A stretch of 64,000 nt of DNA from Lepidurus packardi. Its lineage: Eukaryota > Arthropoda > Branchiopoda > Notostraca > Triopsidae. The position numbers and the translations under genes were made by a program. The notes under the pieces are model-generated. The model was not told where the DNA came from. It ran no database searches and saw only the letters and a list, made by a program, of their open reading frames with translations. The DNA lies in the NCBI GenBank assembly GCA_023053545.1, contig JAKZAN010000040.1, forward strand, positions 22,768 through 86,767, read 5' to 3'. Shown in pieces: positions 53,809 through 64,000 of the stretch (position 1 is its first letter; every line of letters starts with the position of its first letter).

Positions 53809-56800
53809 TTAGAGCCAGGGATGCCAAGCTGGATCCATCCTACACAAATTGTCCGGACTTGTGGCAGCCGCTACTAACGTCACAACCTAGAAGAAATGGA
53901 AAAAGAATATGAAAATAAGCAAGACTTCGACCAAAATTGCTTTTGTCAATGTTTATACTTTGCTATCAACACCATCAAAGACAGCCAGACTCTGAAGACG
54001 GCTCAGTATCGCCGACACAGCTTTTGTAACGGCGCTAACCAATTGCTCTGCTTCTCCCTGGCTACCACAATTCGCATCTCGGTCATCCAATTTCTGGAGG
54101 GACGCAAAAAGCGCTTATTAGACGGTATTTAGAGTATTATGTCTGCACAATACCTTTTTCTGCCAGGTAATCATTTCGTCCCTCAGGATGGCTTTAGTAA
54201 TCGACACCAGTTTCATAGAGGGTTGCGCCAAGCATCTAGCAGCTGCAACTAAATTGGCAGTAAACGATCCCGATACACCAATAGCCGATAGGAATTCCGC
54301 AATATTTGGAGTCAAGCGGAAAGGAACTGGGCGATTCGCGTCCAATTCCCCTAAAAAACAAGCATATTCCCAGGAATTACAAAAGAAGGGGATATAGGTC
54401 ATATACCTGTAAGATCATCGACGTCGAACTTGAAGTAGGCGACATTCACAAAGCCCGAATCCTGGTGAATGTATAACATGTCTGGATTGACGCGTGTGAG
54501 GTGAAACACGTACTCCATAAGGCACATTAACGCCATTTGCTGAGTAAACTAGACGTACAAATTGGTTGATAAATCTATGAGTAAACTTGTAATAAGCGTC
54601 CAAGTTCTGCGTTTTACCATCTTTCTGAAGGTCCAATAGAAGGTAGCGGACGGGAAGACTGACAGCGCCCATTCCTTGAACAAAGTACTGGGAACAACGG
54701 CGCTCTGGACTTCTTTGAAGATGTCTCTCAGCACCTGATGGCTAGTCTGCAAGCTTCGTGACTGTTTAACCGTCAAATCAGAATCAAAATCACTCCATTT
54801 TTTGACAGGGGATTGCAGTACCTGTATGCCGGCTATCCGCTCATAATAACGCGAAACTGGCATATCGTACTCCAATGCTAGTTTGACGCAACGTTGCCGA
54901 TATATTTCCAACAAGGGCAGACCAGAAGAGCAATCTTCTACTAGTCGCATTTGGGGAGAAACAGCCACAACCTTAGGCACTGTCAGATGTAGCTGACGAC
55001 GAGAGGTTCCCTACAAAACATGGCGTTTTTATACCTTGTATTGTTTATGAAATAAAGGCTTTACCTTTTCTTTATCCAGGTAGTGGTTCAACATTCTGAA
55101 GAGTTGCAATATTCGTTCTTCTCTTCTCGCGTCACCGAGCCCAGCATCATTTACTACCAGGTAGGGGTAAATCTTGCCATTGTGCCCGCGGATATACAGC
55201 CGACGAGCAGCTGTGTTGTGCTTCTGAACGATTTCCACGCGGGGCAAGAAGCGAGCGATCCGAACATAGTAATGTGCATGCTAGAACACAAAAAATGCAC
55301 GATTTTAATAGCGCTAGACCAAAGATCCCAAGTCTCAAAAGACTTATAGGAAACCAAATGGAACGGCTCAGGTCTTATCAGCTAAAAGATCAAAGGAGCT
55401 CTACACGTAAACGTGGAGCACCCTCACATTTGTAAAACAAGGTATCATCATTGCAAGTTCCCCAAACATTCAGCAGTTGGTTAAACAATTGCACTACTTA
55501 AGCGGTATTGATTTGGATGCAGAAAATGTTTTTCCAGAACTGTTTGAGGCAATTCGTTGATATTTTCATAAATGTTTTTGCATAAATGTTTGTTTCTCTT
55601 AAGCGTACTACTCAAAGTCTATCTATAAGCGAATTACTCTTCATTTTCATATTGCTTTATAGTTTGTTCCCCATTAACTTGAAGATGAAGAGTACTTCAT
55701 GTAAGATTTAGGTGTGTCACTTACTTTAGGTAAAAGGAATTCACCGGGCAGCTCGACCTCTGCAGTCTGGATGTTGAAATTGCTGAGAAAGCGGCACTTT
55801 TCCTCAATAAGAAATGACCTAGGTTATAAAGTTTATTAGTTTTCTTTTTCGAATGCGACAACGGAAAATATACTTGGGGAGTAGTTTAGTCTTTGTCTCC
55901 AGGATCTTAATCCATTTTTTGAGCTTGTGGATCAGATTGTGTAACTTCATGGCACCAGGCAACGTGAAATCAAAATCTGTCGAGAACTGCGTTTTCATCC
56001 GCTGGAATACTGGATCTTGGGCCGTAGCCTGTGCTCTCCGCGCTATACTTTCCGAGGCTGCGCTACTGAATGCCCCCGTGGCTGAACTGGCGATATTTTC
56101 TGAAAATATAGGAGAACGTTTCAAGACGATCTTGAGACTTAATAACACTTTTTTTTTTTAGTTTACCTATGCCAATGCCAAACGTTGCCACCAGTTTCTT
56201 GACAAAACTTAAAGTATGTGGGGTAATGGTGGCTTCAGTTACAGAATTTCGACTCTCAAAAGCCACTGCATGACACTTGGTTAGCCCTTGACGCAGCTGA
56301 CGCAGCACTTCCTCGTACCAGTTTTCGCGGAACCAGACCATCTAGTTTCAATCAAGTAGGTTAATTCATGATCAAATCCACAAATAACTTACCTGATCCA
56401 CGATGCCTTCTAAGGACGACAGGACGGTCGGATGTAAATCTCGCTGCATGTGCATGATGCGTGAACATCTCCACATGGGTGCTGTGGCCCGAATGGGTCC
56501 GCCCACGACGTTGTCCATTTGGCTGGCAGCTGGAGTTGGAGCCGTGGTCGTGGTCGACCCTTGCGAATTTGTGTTACCCGTACCTTGAGATTGTGTTTCA
56601 GTAGCCGTACTGCTAGTCATGTCTGAAAGTACGAAATCTTATAGAACCACACATTAACCTATATTTGATTATTACTTACCAGTAGAAGTTCCAGCTCCGC
56701 CTGTCGTTTCCTGCAAATAAAAACAATAAGACGTTAAATAGATTGATGTAGACACCTTAACTTTTTTCTAGGTAGTTTCAATAAATTCGTTTCCAGTAAA

Positions 56801-59800
56801 TTACCATTTGATTTGCTGCAGCCAATTCACCAGCTTTATATTTTTCTCGCTGTTCGATTTTAAGCGTCAAATAAAGTGTGCGAATAGGAAAATAAACTGC
56901 TTGAGGGTACATACGACCCACCTAAGAAATATTTTGTAAGAATGTAACTTTTAAATACGCGCTTTTTAATAATTAGAAATACGGTTTTTTAATTATAAAC
57001 ATTACCTGACTAATGAGGTTTAATATCAATTTTCCTTCATTACGAATTAGGCAGGTCAAAAGTTGAGGGATCCATGCAAGCCACAGTAAAGGCGGCACGC
57101 CCACCGAGTATTTGTCTACTGCTTCAGTAAGAAACAGCTTTTCATCGTCATAGGTTAAAAGCCACAACACCTGACGATGGAAAACGAAATTGCACAGTTT
57201 AAAAATTACATCCCATTTAGTTCAACATATATTTCTCTCACTATATACCGAATTACCTTTGCAATATACTTCCTAGCCTTCGGCTCGTTCTGATGCCGAC
57301 AAGCGTGCAAAAAGCAAGTGATGACTTCCACGCCCACTTTATGATTCCGAGGCTCACCGACAAAGATTTGTTCCAGGTATTCACCCCATAGGGCCCACGC
57401 TTTACCCAATGTATCGTGGAGTTGGACAGCCGCAGAAAACGCCTTGTTAGCATCATCCGAACGTCCTGCACATATTGAAAAGGAGAATAATAAGTTAGTA
57501 ACAATAAAAACGTACGAATGAAATTGTTAACAATAATTGGACATATCTCACCTAACTGCGCCAGAAGCATCCCTTTCAATGCATACAATTCAGCTGTCAT
57601 TTCTTTAGTGAAATACTTCAAATTGGTTGACTCGATAACATCCAATCCCTGCAGAGAAAGAAAATGAATACTTAAAAACTTCCAATTTCTAAAGCAATAT
57701 TACTTCTTGTAGTTCATTCTTGCCCCCAACGGCCGCCATTTGTAAGTAGCATTTCACTTGTTGCCGAATCTTCTGGAAACAGTCCACGATAGGCACACTG
57801 GGAATGGAGTAAATGCGAGACAAAGTTTCTAAACAAACTGTGGGCAATCCATGCTTCCGTGCAACTTTTCCAAAATGAATAATGGCCTAATCGGATAAAC
57901 AAAAAAAAAAGTCGCGTTAATTTTTAATCGTTGCACTTGGTTTTCCAAGAAATTTACCTGTGCAGAGGCGTGTACTCCCAACATGCCCTGATTGCTCACT
58001 TGCTGATCCCCTTGCTGTTCAAAATGGGCGACAATGACTTGGTAATGATGCTGCCGCCAAGAAAATATGTCGCTCCAATGAGAAAGGTCATCAGCAATGA
58101 CTGGCAGTCGATTTCGCCACGTTTTGACGGTCGCTTTCAAATCGTGGAGGGAAGTAGCAGTAGGAGGCGCATTACTGGCTCCCCGATTGGCCGCGTGAGC
58201 TAACCCTTGACGAATCTGCACCGCTTCTTGCAATTCCACTACCTGCTGAGCCGCTTGCAACAAAGGCAGGTGAACGTTGGAGACAATAGCGGGCAGGCGA
58301 CGCCACTCGCGAATACACAGGCTGTTTGCCAATTCCACGTGCCGCTCCACCTGTGACAGCTGTTGCTCCTCAGGATGGCAAAGGGAAACCAAGCCTCGGA
58401 ACAGGTTGAGTTTCCAGGCAAGTTCTCTGGGACAAGCCAGTTCTACTTGCGTAAGGGCATCCCTCATGAGTGTCCAATTAGGCATGCGCCAAGCTGCTTC
58501 CACTAACAGCTGCGGATTGTCCGACATGGAAGACTTTCCAAAGTCCTGCAGCAAATCCCACTGGTTGAGTTCCTTGGTGCAGCGGATCCAGTGTTCTTCC
58601 AGCAGCTTAATCTCGCTTTGCATGGCCGAAGGAGCGCTGTTCTCATTAAAATCTTGACGTACTTTGTTCATGGCCAGTTCGTACGTCCCCTGAGCTTGCT
58701 CAAAGAGACCATGCTGCTCGCATGCCACTGCTACGGCTGTTTCACTGTACGAAGAGCGTTTTTGCCACAAACCAGCCCACAAATCTTCTTCGCGTAACAA
58801 ATGATACATCTCAGAAAGGGCGTCTAACACCTACTAGACAGTAAGCTGGTAGCAATAGGTCTTAAAAGTAAAATATAGTGTACTTGTTGAGGGAGAATTA
58901 CTAGCGGCTCTGATTCCAGATTTTCCACTTCTTTGCGCAGTTTGGCATGCTGCAAAACGGCGGTATCCAGGGACATTTGCTCGAGTAGCAAAGTGGCCCT
59001 ATGCCACGCGTTGTGGGATTTGCCCAGGTACTTGAGTAAAGAAGGACTGAGGGATATAGCAGGTTGGCACCGTGACAGCGCCTCCAAAAAGGTGTTTAAA
59101 GCACTCAGCTGACACTCTTTCTGAATGACGTGTGCTCCACTACACAAAAAAGGTGAAAACTCAGCTCCTAGTGCTTGCTGTTGCCGTTCATTTAGGAGCT
59201 TCCAAAGACGAGGGAATAGTTCTAGCCAAACGCTCTCGGAGAGACTGGTATCAGCATGACACAGCTGTGCTACCGATTCCATGAAGCGCGCAGAGTCAAT
59301 TTCCTGAACAGACTCGAGAAATTTAATGTGCCGCGGAAGCAGGACGTTTAAATTCGTCTTGGATACGCCAAACTGCGTGTTGGAGCCGCTCTCAAAAATG
59401 CGGCAGGTGTCAGAAGGTAGCGTCGCCAAATCGATCTCAACTTCCTCCTGAAAACACCCCCAGGAAAATACGGAAATAAGAAAAAACAGGCTCTAGTTAG
59501 GACTCGTTCTGATTACTTCTTTGTCTGCTGTTCCCTCTCCCACGTTTGGTTCTTCTTTCATGTTGGCACTAGTCATAAACGAAGCTCGTTCGTTAGGATC
59601 CGCTAAACGGAGCACATGCGTAATATTGGGCAACACAATAGTATCCGGTGTTATTTGGAGGCATGTACCTTTGGAAAACTCACATTCAAAACAGCATATA
59701 TAGTGGACAGCTAATATACACACCTTTGACAACCGCCGCAGTGATCAACTCAATGCACTGCTTGATCCAATAGTGGGAACCAATAGATTCCCAGTTTTGG

Positions 59801-62800
59801 GAGCAAACGATGTACATGAGCCTCTCATGGAGTCTGCGTTTCATACTTCCATCAAAAACGTCAAAAAACTTGGATCTTGTAGACAACTGGGAGCATCTTA
59901 GGCCAGCCATGAAAGCTGGTTCTAATTTGGATGCCAAATCTGATGTTCGCAATGTTTCTTCTTGGTAAATATATAGAACGACCTCCAGGAAGCTAACATT
60001 GAGCTCCAAGTCATCCGGGAACCGCTTTTCTACAAACTGCATCAATTTTACCAGCAAAATTGATTTCTCCCGTAAACTTGGACCCTGCACAAGCACCGAA
60101 AAGCAAAAAGAACGAGTTAGCTCTCAATATAACACAACATAAACGAATATTACTTGATTAATGGCGATAGGACTCTTGGTTCGCATCCAACCGTCAATGA
60201 TCTGGATGATAGCTCGCACCACTTTAGAATCTGGTGATTTTTCAATCAATCCCACCAAAATGGAGCCAATGAAGGCCTTGCGCATCTCCAAACCCATCAC
60301 TCCCACGCGGTTTCGCACCAGTTCCAGGCACATAATGAGTAATTCGCTTCCCACAGTCATACTCTCACCACTGGGTAAGAGATGTTCGCGAGTGAGTCGA
60401 TGCAAAACTCGCATAAATGTGGTGATGAGTCTGTCAATGTAGCACGGGTTGTTGGCACAGGCAGCCTGAAAGAAATACATATATGTACACATAATAACAA
60501 ATATATATATAAATACATATATAAAAATACAACTAATATTGTGCACGTATATAACTCATAGTTTACTTTGAGCATCAAAACCGTCCCTAAAATGGAAGAT
60601 GGGGTCGCACTCGCGTTCTTCTCATATGCTGCAAAGCCCTCGTAAATGGATTTCCCTACAGAAGCGTACAGTCCGTCCAATTCTTCATATTTTGAGGCTA
60701 CACTGGAATTCGTGGGCTCGGTGGGGAAGACAGTCATGAGCTTTGCCAGAAGCTGGTGAGCGTGCCTCAAAACCTTTGAAAAGGAAATTAGCCATTAGTT
60801 TTCAATATACTACTTACGTTTTCAAATGCTTTTAAGGTTTACCTTAGGATTGCTACTTGCTATAAGTGCAGTGAGTCCACGCTGTAAATTCTTGAATCCA
60901 GCTAGAATCTGTTCTTTGCGCAAAACGCCCAACAAGAAGGTAAGCAACTCCAATGCCGTCGTAATATTTGACAGATTGGGCTGCCCCGCTGGCGTAGGAT
61001 TGGGAGCAGGAGTGGCTGCAGCTGGAGAGGCCGTTGCCGTACTGCTGGTATCCATAGTTAAGAAGAGACGGTCGAACCAGCCAAGTTTTAAATCACACTG
61101 GGGCCAAACATCCGGTTTGAGAACCTTTTTGAGCATGCCCACGCACCGACGGGAAAGCTGATCGCCGGCTGAGCTTCCATTGCTGGCAGTATCGTTGACT
61201 TGGCATGCTAATCTGAGCAGAAAATTGGCTATAGCGTCACAATGTTTCTTCTCGATGGGTTTATTAAGTTCGGAAACGGTTCGTGGGGTCCCGGATGCAC
61301 TAGCGACTGAGGCAGTACTGTGTAAGCGAATGCGCTTGGCTTCTGGGGCTCCGCTACTGCCGCCAGTGAATGAGCGTTTGGAATCCACGTCACTATCCGG
61401 CTCGTAAACACCCGGCGAAGAGAGGTTTCCATCTGTTTCTTCGTCCATCCGTTGTAGTTCCCATTTCAAGACGACTTCGGCCAAATCCACAGCCAGTTTC
61501 TTGTGTTCTACGGTGGCGGTGGGTGTGAAGCCCAGACGCTGAATAGAAGTGACCATATACTGCACCAAGTGATGCCGGACTGGGTAGTACACCTTGTAAT
61601 GGCGCACCACCAACTGCAGGATATGGACCAGCTGGGCAATGGTGTGTCCTTCTTCGACAATTATCTTCTTCGTCCAGTGGGTGAGCATGGTATTGCCGTC
61701 TTCCATACGTAAAGGCATGGCAGGTGTTAGAACTTCTAAGGCTTGTCGTACCACACCTCTGGCTTCTACCGCATGGGCCTTAAGCAAGCTGTGAAACACC
61801 TACAGAGACATAAATAAGTACAATGGTACCTCGCATAAAGAACGTTCCGCATTACGAACGCGCGCACGGGACGGAAATGTTCCGCATAAAGAACGCGGTC
61901 CCGCATTACGTACCGCACGCGCGCTCTGTAGTGTTTTTTTATATTTGAAATTTTTGGAAAGTTCAGTGTTTTTTTAGTGTCGTCAAATTGCCACATAAGA
62001 AGACCATTACTGGGGAGAGTAGAAAAGCACTTACTAGTGAAATCAAGCAAGAAATCGTGGAGAAAAAAAAAGATCAGGAGCTAGAGTTGTGGATCTTGCA
62101 GAATACGGCGTGATCAAGTCAACCATAGGAACATTTTTAGCCAATAGAGAATCAATCATGAAAGCTAAGGTGGCCAAGGGAGTCTCAAGAGTTTGTTCAC
62201 AGGTGCACAGAAAATCGATTTCTGATGTAATAGATAGGTTGCTGTTAGTTTGGATTAATGAAAGGAGATTTAACCACGCAGGAAATAATTTGAGAGAAAG
62301 CTAAGGTCATGTATGGACAGCTTAAAAGACCCACTCCAGGAACAAGCTCACAAGCTTTAGAACAACAAGAAGAAGAGTTAAAAGCCAGTAGGGGTTGGTT
62401 TCATAGGCTTTAGAAAGTGGTATTGACAGTATCATAATGCAAAATTACGATTTTTCGCGATTTTGGACCGGCCTTGGGAACAGATCAAGATTATTCCTAT
62501 AGTAGCATAAGGGAAACAGCGTCCCGCGTAACGAACGATTCGCATAACGTACGCCGCCCTGGAACGGATTGTGTTTGTTATGCGAGGCACCACTGTATAG
62601 TTAACAGCTTGATCGAAAAGAACATGAGCTTTCAGCACCCTCTAAAAGGTAGCTACAAGGAAGGTGAAATGAGAACGTACTTGTAAAACGATCCGTTTAT
62701 GGATGGCGAATTTGGCAATTATATGAGAGAGCAGCAGATGGCCGTGATAGCGCGTGGTGGGATCCACGCAGTTCTTGGACAACAAACATGGCCAAGCGAA

Positions 62801-64000
62801 GGTCATGAGTCGGCGTAACTTGTTGCCCTGCCGTTTGTTGGCTGCATCGTGGATATGTGGGGAGGCTTGTTCGACCAGCAAGCAGGAAAACTGAAGTAAA
62901 AGGATCCGTACAGCATCGGACGTGGCATAGGGATTGTCCGGATCGATCACTTTGTTAATGAAAACGGAAACGACGTTCTCATTGCAGTCTTGTTCAGGGG
63001 CAGGTGGGCTCCCTACGAGGCGTTCACCTTCACCTCGCTCGAAACTCACGGAGAAGCAGGGGATGAGTACGTACTGAAGGACTTTGGAGCTCAAGTCCTG
63101 GCTGATATTGGGATCTCGGAACATTTCCACAAAGGCGAAGAAGGCAGAGCGTTTCCATTCGGGGGTATAGCTTTGGGAAACAGTTTGATCCAAGAATGCT
63201 TTCAGGTTCTGGATATCAGCGATGGTGCGAACACACAGTGCCCTCAACAGATGAAACAGCATATGAATCTCTTCAGGGTGGAGGCTGACGTAATGCAGTA
63301 AAAGATCACACATGAGCTGATACTCGTACCAGCGCGGCGATATCATATCATCCATATGCGCCGCAACTTGCTCCTTTTTTTCATTAAACAAAACCCTGAT
63401 TAATCAAGCTAGTACCGAGACAAAGAAAACTGTTACCTGATATTCATTGCAGGAGAAAATTTGGAAGAGCAAGCCCACTAGGTCTTGTTGACTGACAATC
63501 CATTGCGCATTATTGCGAATGAGGAGTTTGACAACACACAGGGCGTGGCATAATATATCGGACCTTTTGGCGGCCAGGGCAGTGTTAGCGCCATCCAAAG
63601 ACGCCCGGTATGTGTTGACTGAATTCAAAATACGAACCGGATTGGTATAAAGGACGTTGCGAACAGCCTCCCCGTTAGGATTTTGTATCATGTAGAGAAA
63701 ATACCGGCTCCAGTGACCATCCTATGACCAGAAAATACCAGTGAATTAGTCAAGATCATGCCTATTTATTCTTTCATATTTTTCCTTTAGCTTCTTTTAC
63801 CATTAGTGTGTCCTCTCTGAGAAACACATGGAGGGCATCGTCAGGATAGCGAGCCAAAAATTTCAGGAGCGGCTGTCGAAAGGGCGAGCCAAGTTCCAGA
63901 ACCAACGCTTTTTCTGTCTGAAATACGAGCTTGCATAAAATTTCAATAAAGCGGGCCGAAGCAGCAGGAATGTGCTGATACAATCCCACTATATCAGCCG
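53809..64000 (-). CDS. TRRAP: TRRAP / Tra1, PIKK-family pseudokinase (partial, 5' part outside window)
   Basis: Twenty-six exons: 64000-63801, 63721-63437, 63373-62681, 61799-60843, 60773-60567, 60465-60154, 60084-59724, 59668-59517, 59447-58884, 58830-57958, 57886-57704, 57648-57552, 57465-57257, 57170-57006, 56921-56805, 56710-56680, 56622-56393, 56341-56167, 56099-55874, 55818-55725, 55280-55065, 55010-54618, 54548-54407, 54350-54154, 54093-53959, 53886-53809. Phases agree throughout, giving about 2430 codons of the usual 3800. Blocks include RRLMTFAWPCLLSK, MLTHWTKKIIVEEGHT, PTEPTNSSVASKYEEL, LREKSILLVKLM, DLWAGLWQKRS, VIESTNLKYFTKEMTAE, PQAVYFPIRTLYLTLKIEQR, MPRVEIVQKHNTAARRLYIR, DANRPVPFRLTPNI, and the FATC end CRMDPAWHPWL. 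Order: HEAT repeats, FAT, inactive kinase fold, FATC. TRRAP docks activators to SAGA and NuA4/TIP60 acetyltransferase complexes. A Tigger element sits in the 61800-62680 intron. Confidence 0.97.
60480..60540. repeat. AT-rich simple sequence in a TRRAP intron
   Basis: ATATATG, ATATATATATAAATACATATATA and similar strings fill the intron between 60465 and 60567. Confidence 0.7.
61821..62595 (+). mobile_element. Degenerate Tigger/pogo-type Tc1-mariner element
   Basis: 775 bp flanked by TA duplications (61819-61820 and 62596-62597). The left end CAATGGTACCTCGCATAA is matched, inverted, by the right end CAGTGGTGCCTCGCATAA; CAGTGGT.CCTCG is the classic Tigger terminus. Each end has further internal copies of CGCATAA. 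Inside, on the plus strand, a CENP-B/pogo DNA-binding region is readable in pieces: KKTITGES, then YGVIKSTIGTFLANRESIMK, and LLLVWINERR near 62240. Stops and frameshifts break it, and the DDE catalytic part is missing. It lies antisense within a TRRAP intron. Confidence 0.85.
62089..62304 (+). pseudogene. Fragment of Tigger transposase
   Basis: A 71-codon open piece covering part of the N-terminal helix-turn-helix and CENP-B-type HTH (STIGTFLANRESIMKAK; LLLVWINE). It is cut off from the upstream frame by a frameshift and from the rest by deletion. Confidence 0.75.

Noticed and set aside
63374-63398. TRRAP acceptor at 63396-63398
   Set aside because: It gives a one-base frame error. The AAG acceptor at 63374-63376 restores the frame and alignment, so no frameshift needs to be claimed.

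Overview
This is a gene-dense animal nuclear window. The genes are split by many short GT-AG introns, mostly about 50-80 bp, and the spacers and introns are AT-rich. I rebuilt the gene models by hand from splice sites, reading-frame phase and recognisable protein families. The product set points to an invertebrate metazoan. An insulin-like peptide whose A chain resembles those of arthropods makes a small-genome arthropod, perhaps a crustacean, the best guess, but the phylum is inferred and not proven.

Left part (1-16.5 kb): an NCOA6-type nuclear-receptor coactivator on the minus strand runs off the left edge (coding start 6574). COX6C follows (minus, 8127-7784), then a repeat-bearing spacer with a textbook hAT-type MITE (10401-10690). 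Next come the PITSLRE kinase CDK11 (plus, about 11030-13523), TMEM198 (minus, 14995-13758) and an insulin-like peptide gene (minus, 16345-15765).

Middle part (17-35.4 kb): TOP3B (minus, 20827-17419), CYFIP/Sra-1 (minus, 27280-21634, with a 69-nt cassette exon), and the Hsp70 exchange factor HSPBP1 (minus, 28933-27728). HSPBP1 lies head-to-head with ribosomal protein gene RPL31 (plus, 29585-30020). RBM26/27 follows (plus, 31182-35412).

Right part (36.7-64 kb): calsyntenin (plus, 36699-43001) carries relics of a pogo-like transposon in one intron. A divergent forkhead factor follows (plus, 43641-45754). Then comes a very large secreted Ser/Thr/Asn-rich repeat protein of unknown function (minus, 52561-46109). 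Last is the C-terminal two thirds of TRRAP (minus, from the right edge to 53809), with a Tigger-like element in an intron.

The genes do not form an operon or one pathway. They are mostly housekeeping or conserved developmental genes in compact order, several with almost no 3' UTR. No prokaryotic system, CRISPR array or virus was seen. The most novel items are the giant repeat protein, the insulin-like peptide with a long N-terminal spacer, the CYFIP cassette exon, an inverted-repeat/pogo family shared by two loci, and two intronic hairpins.
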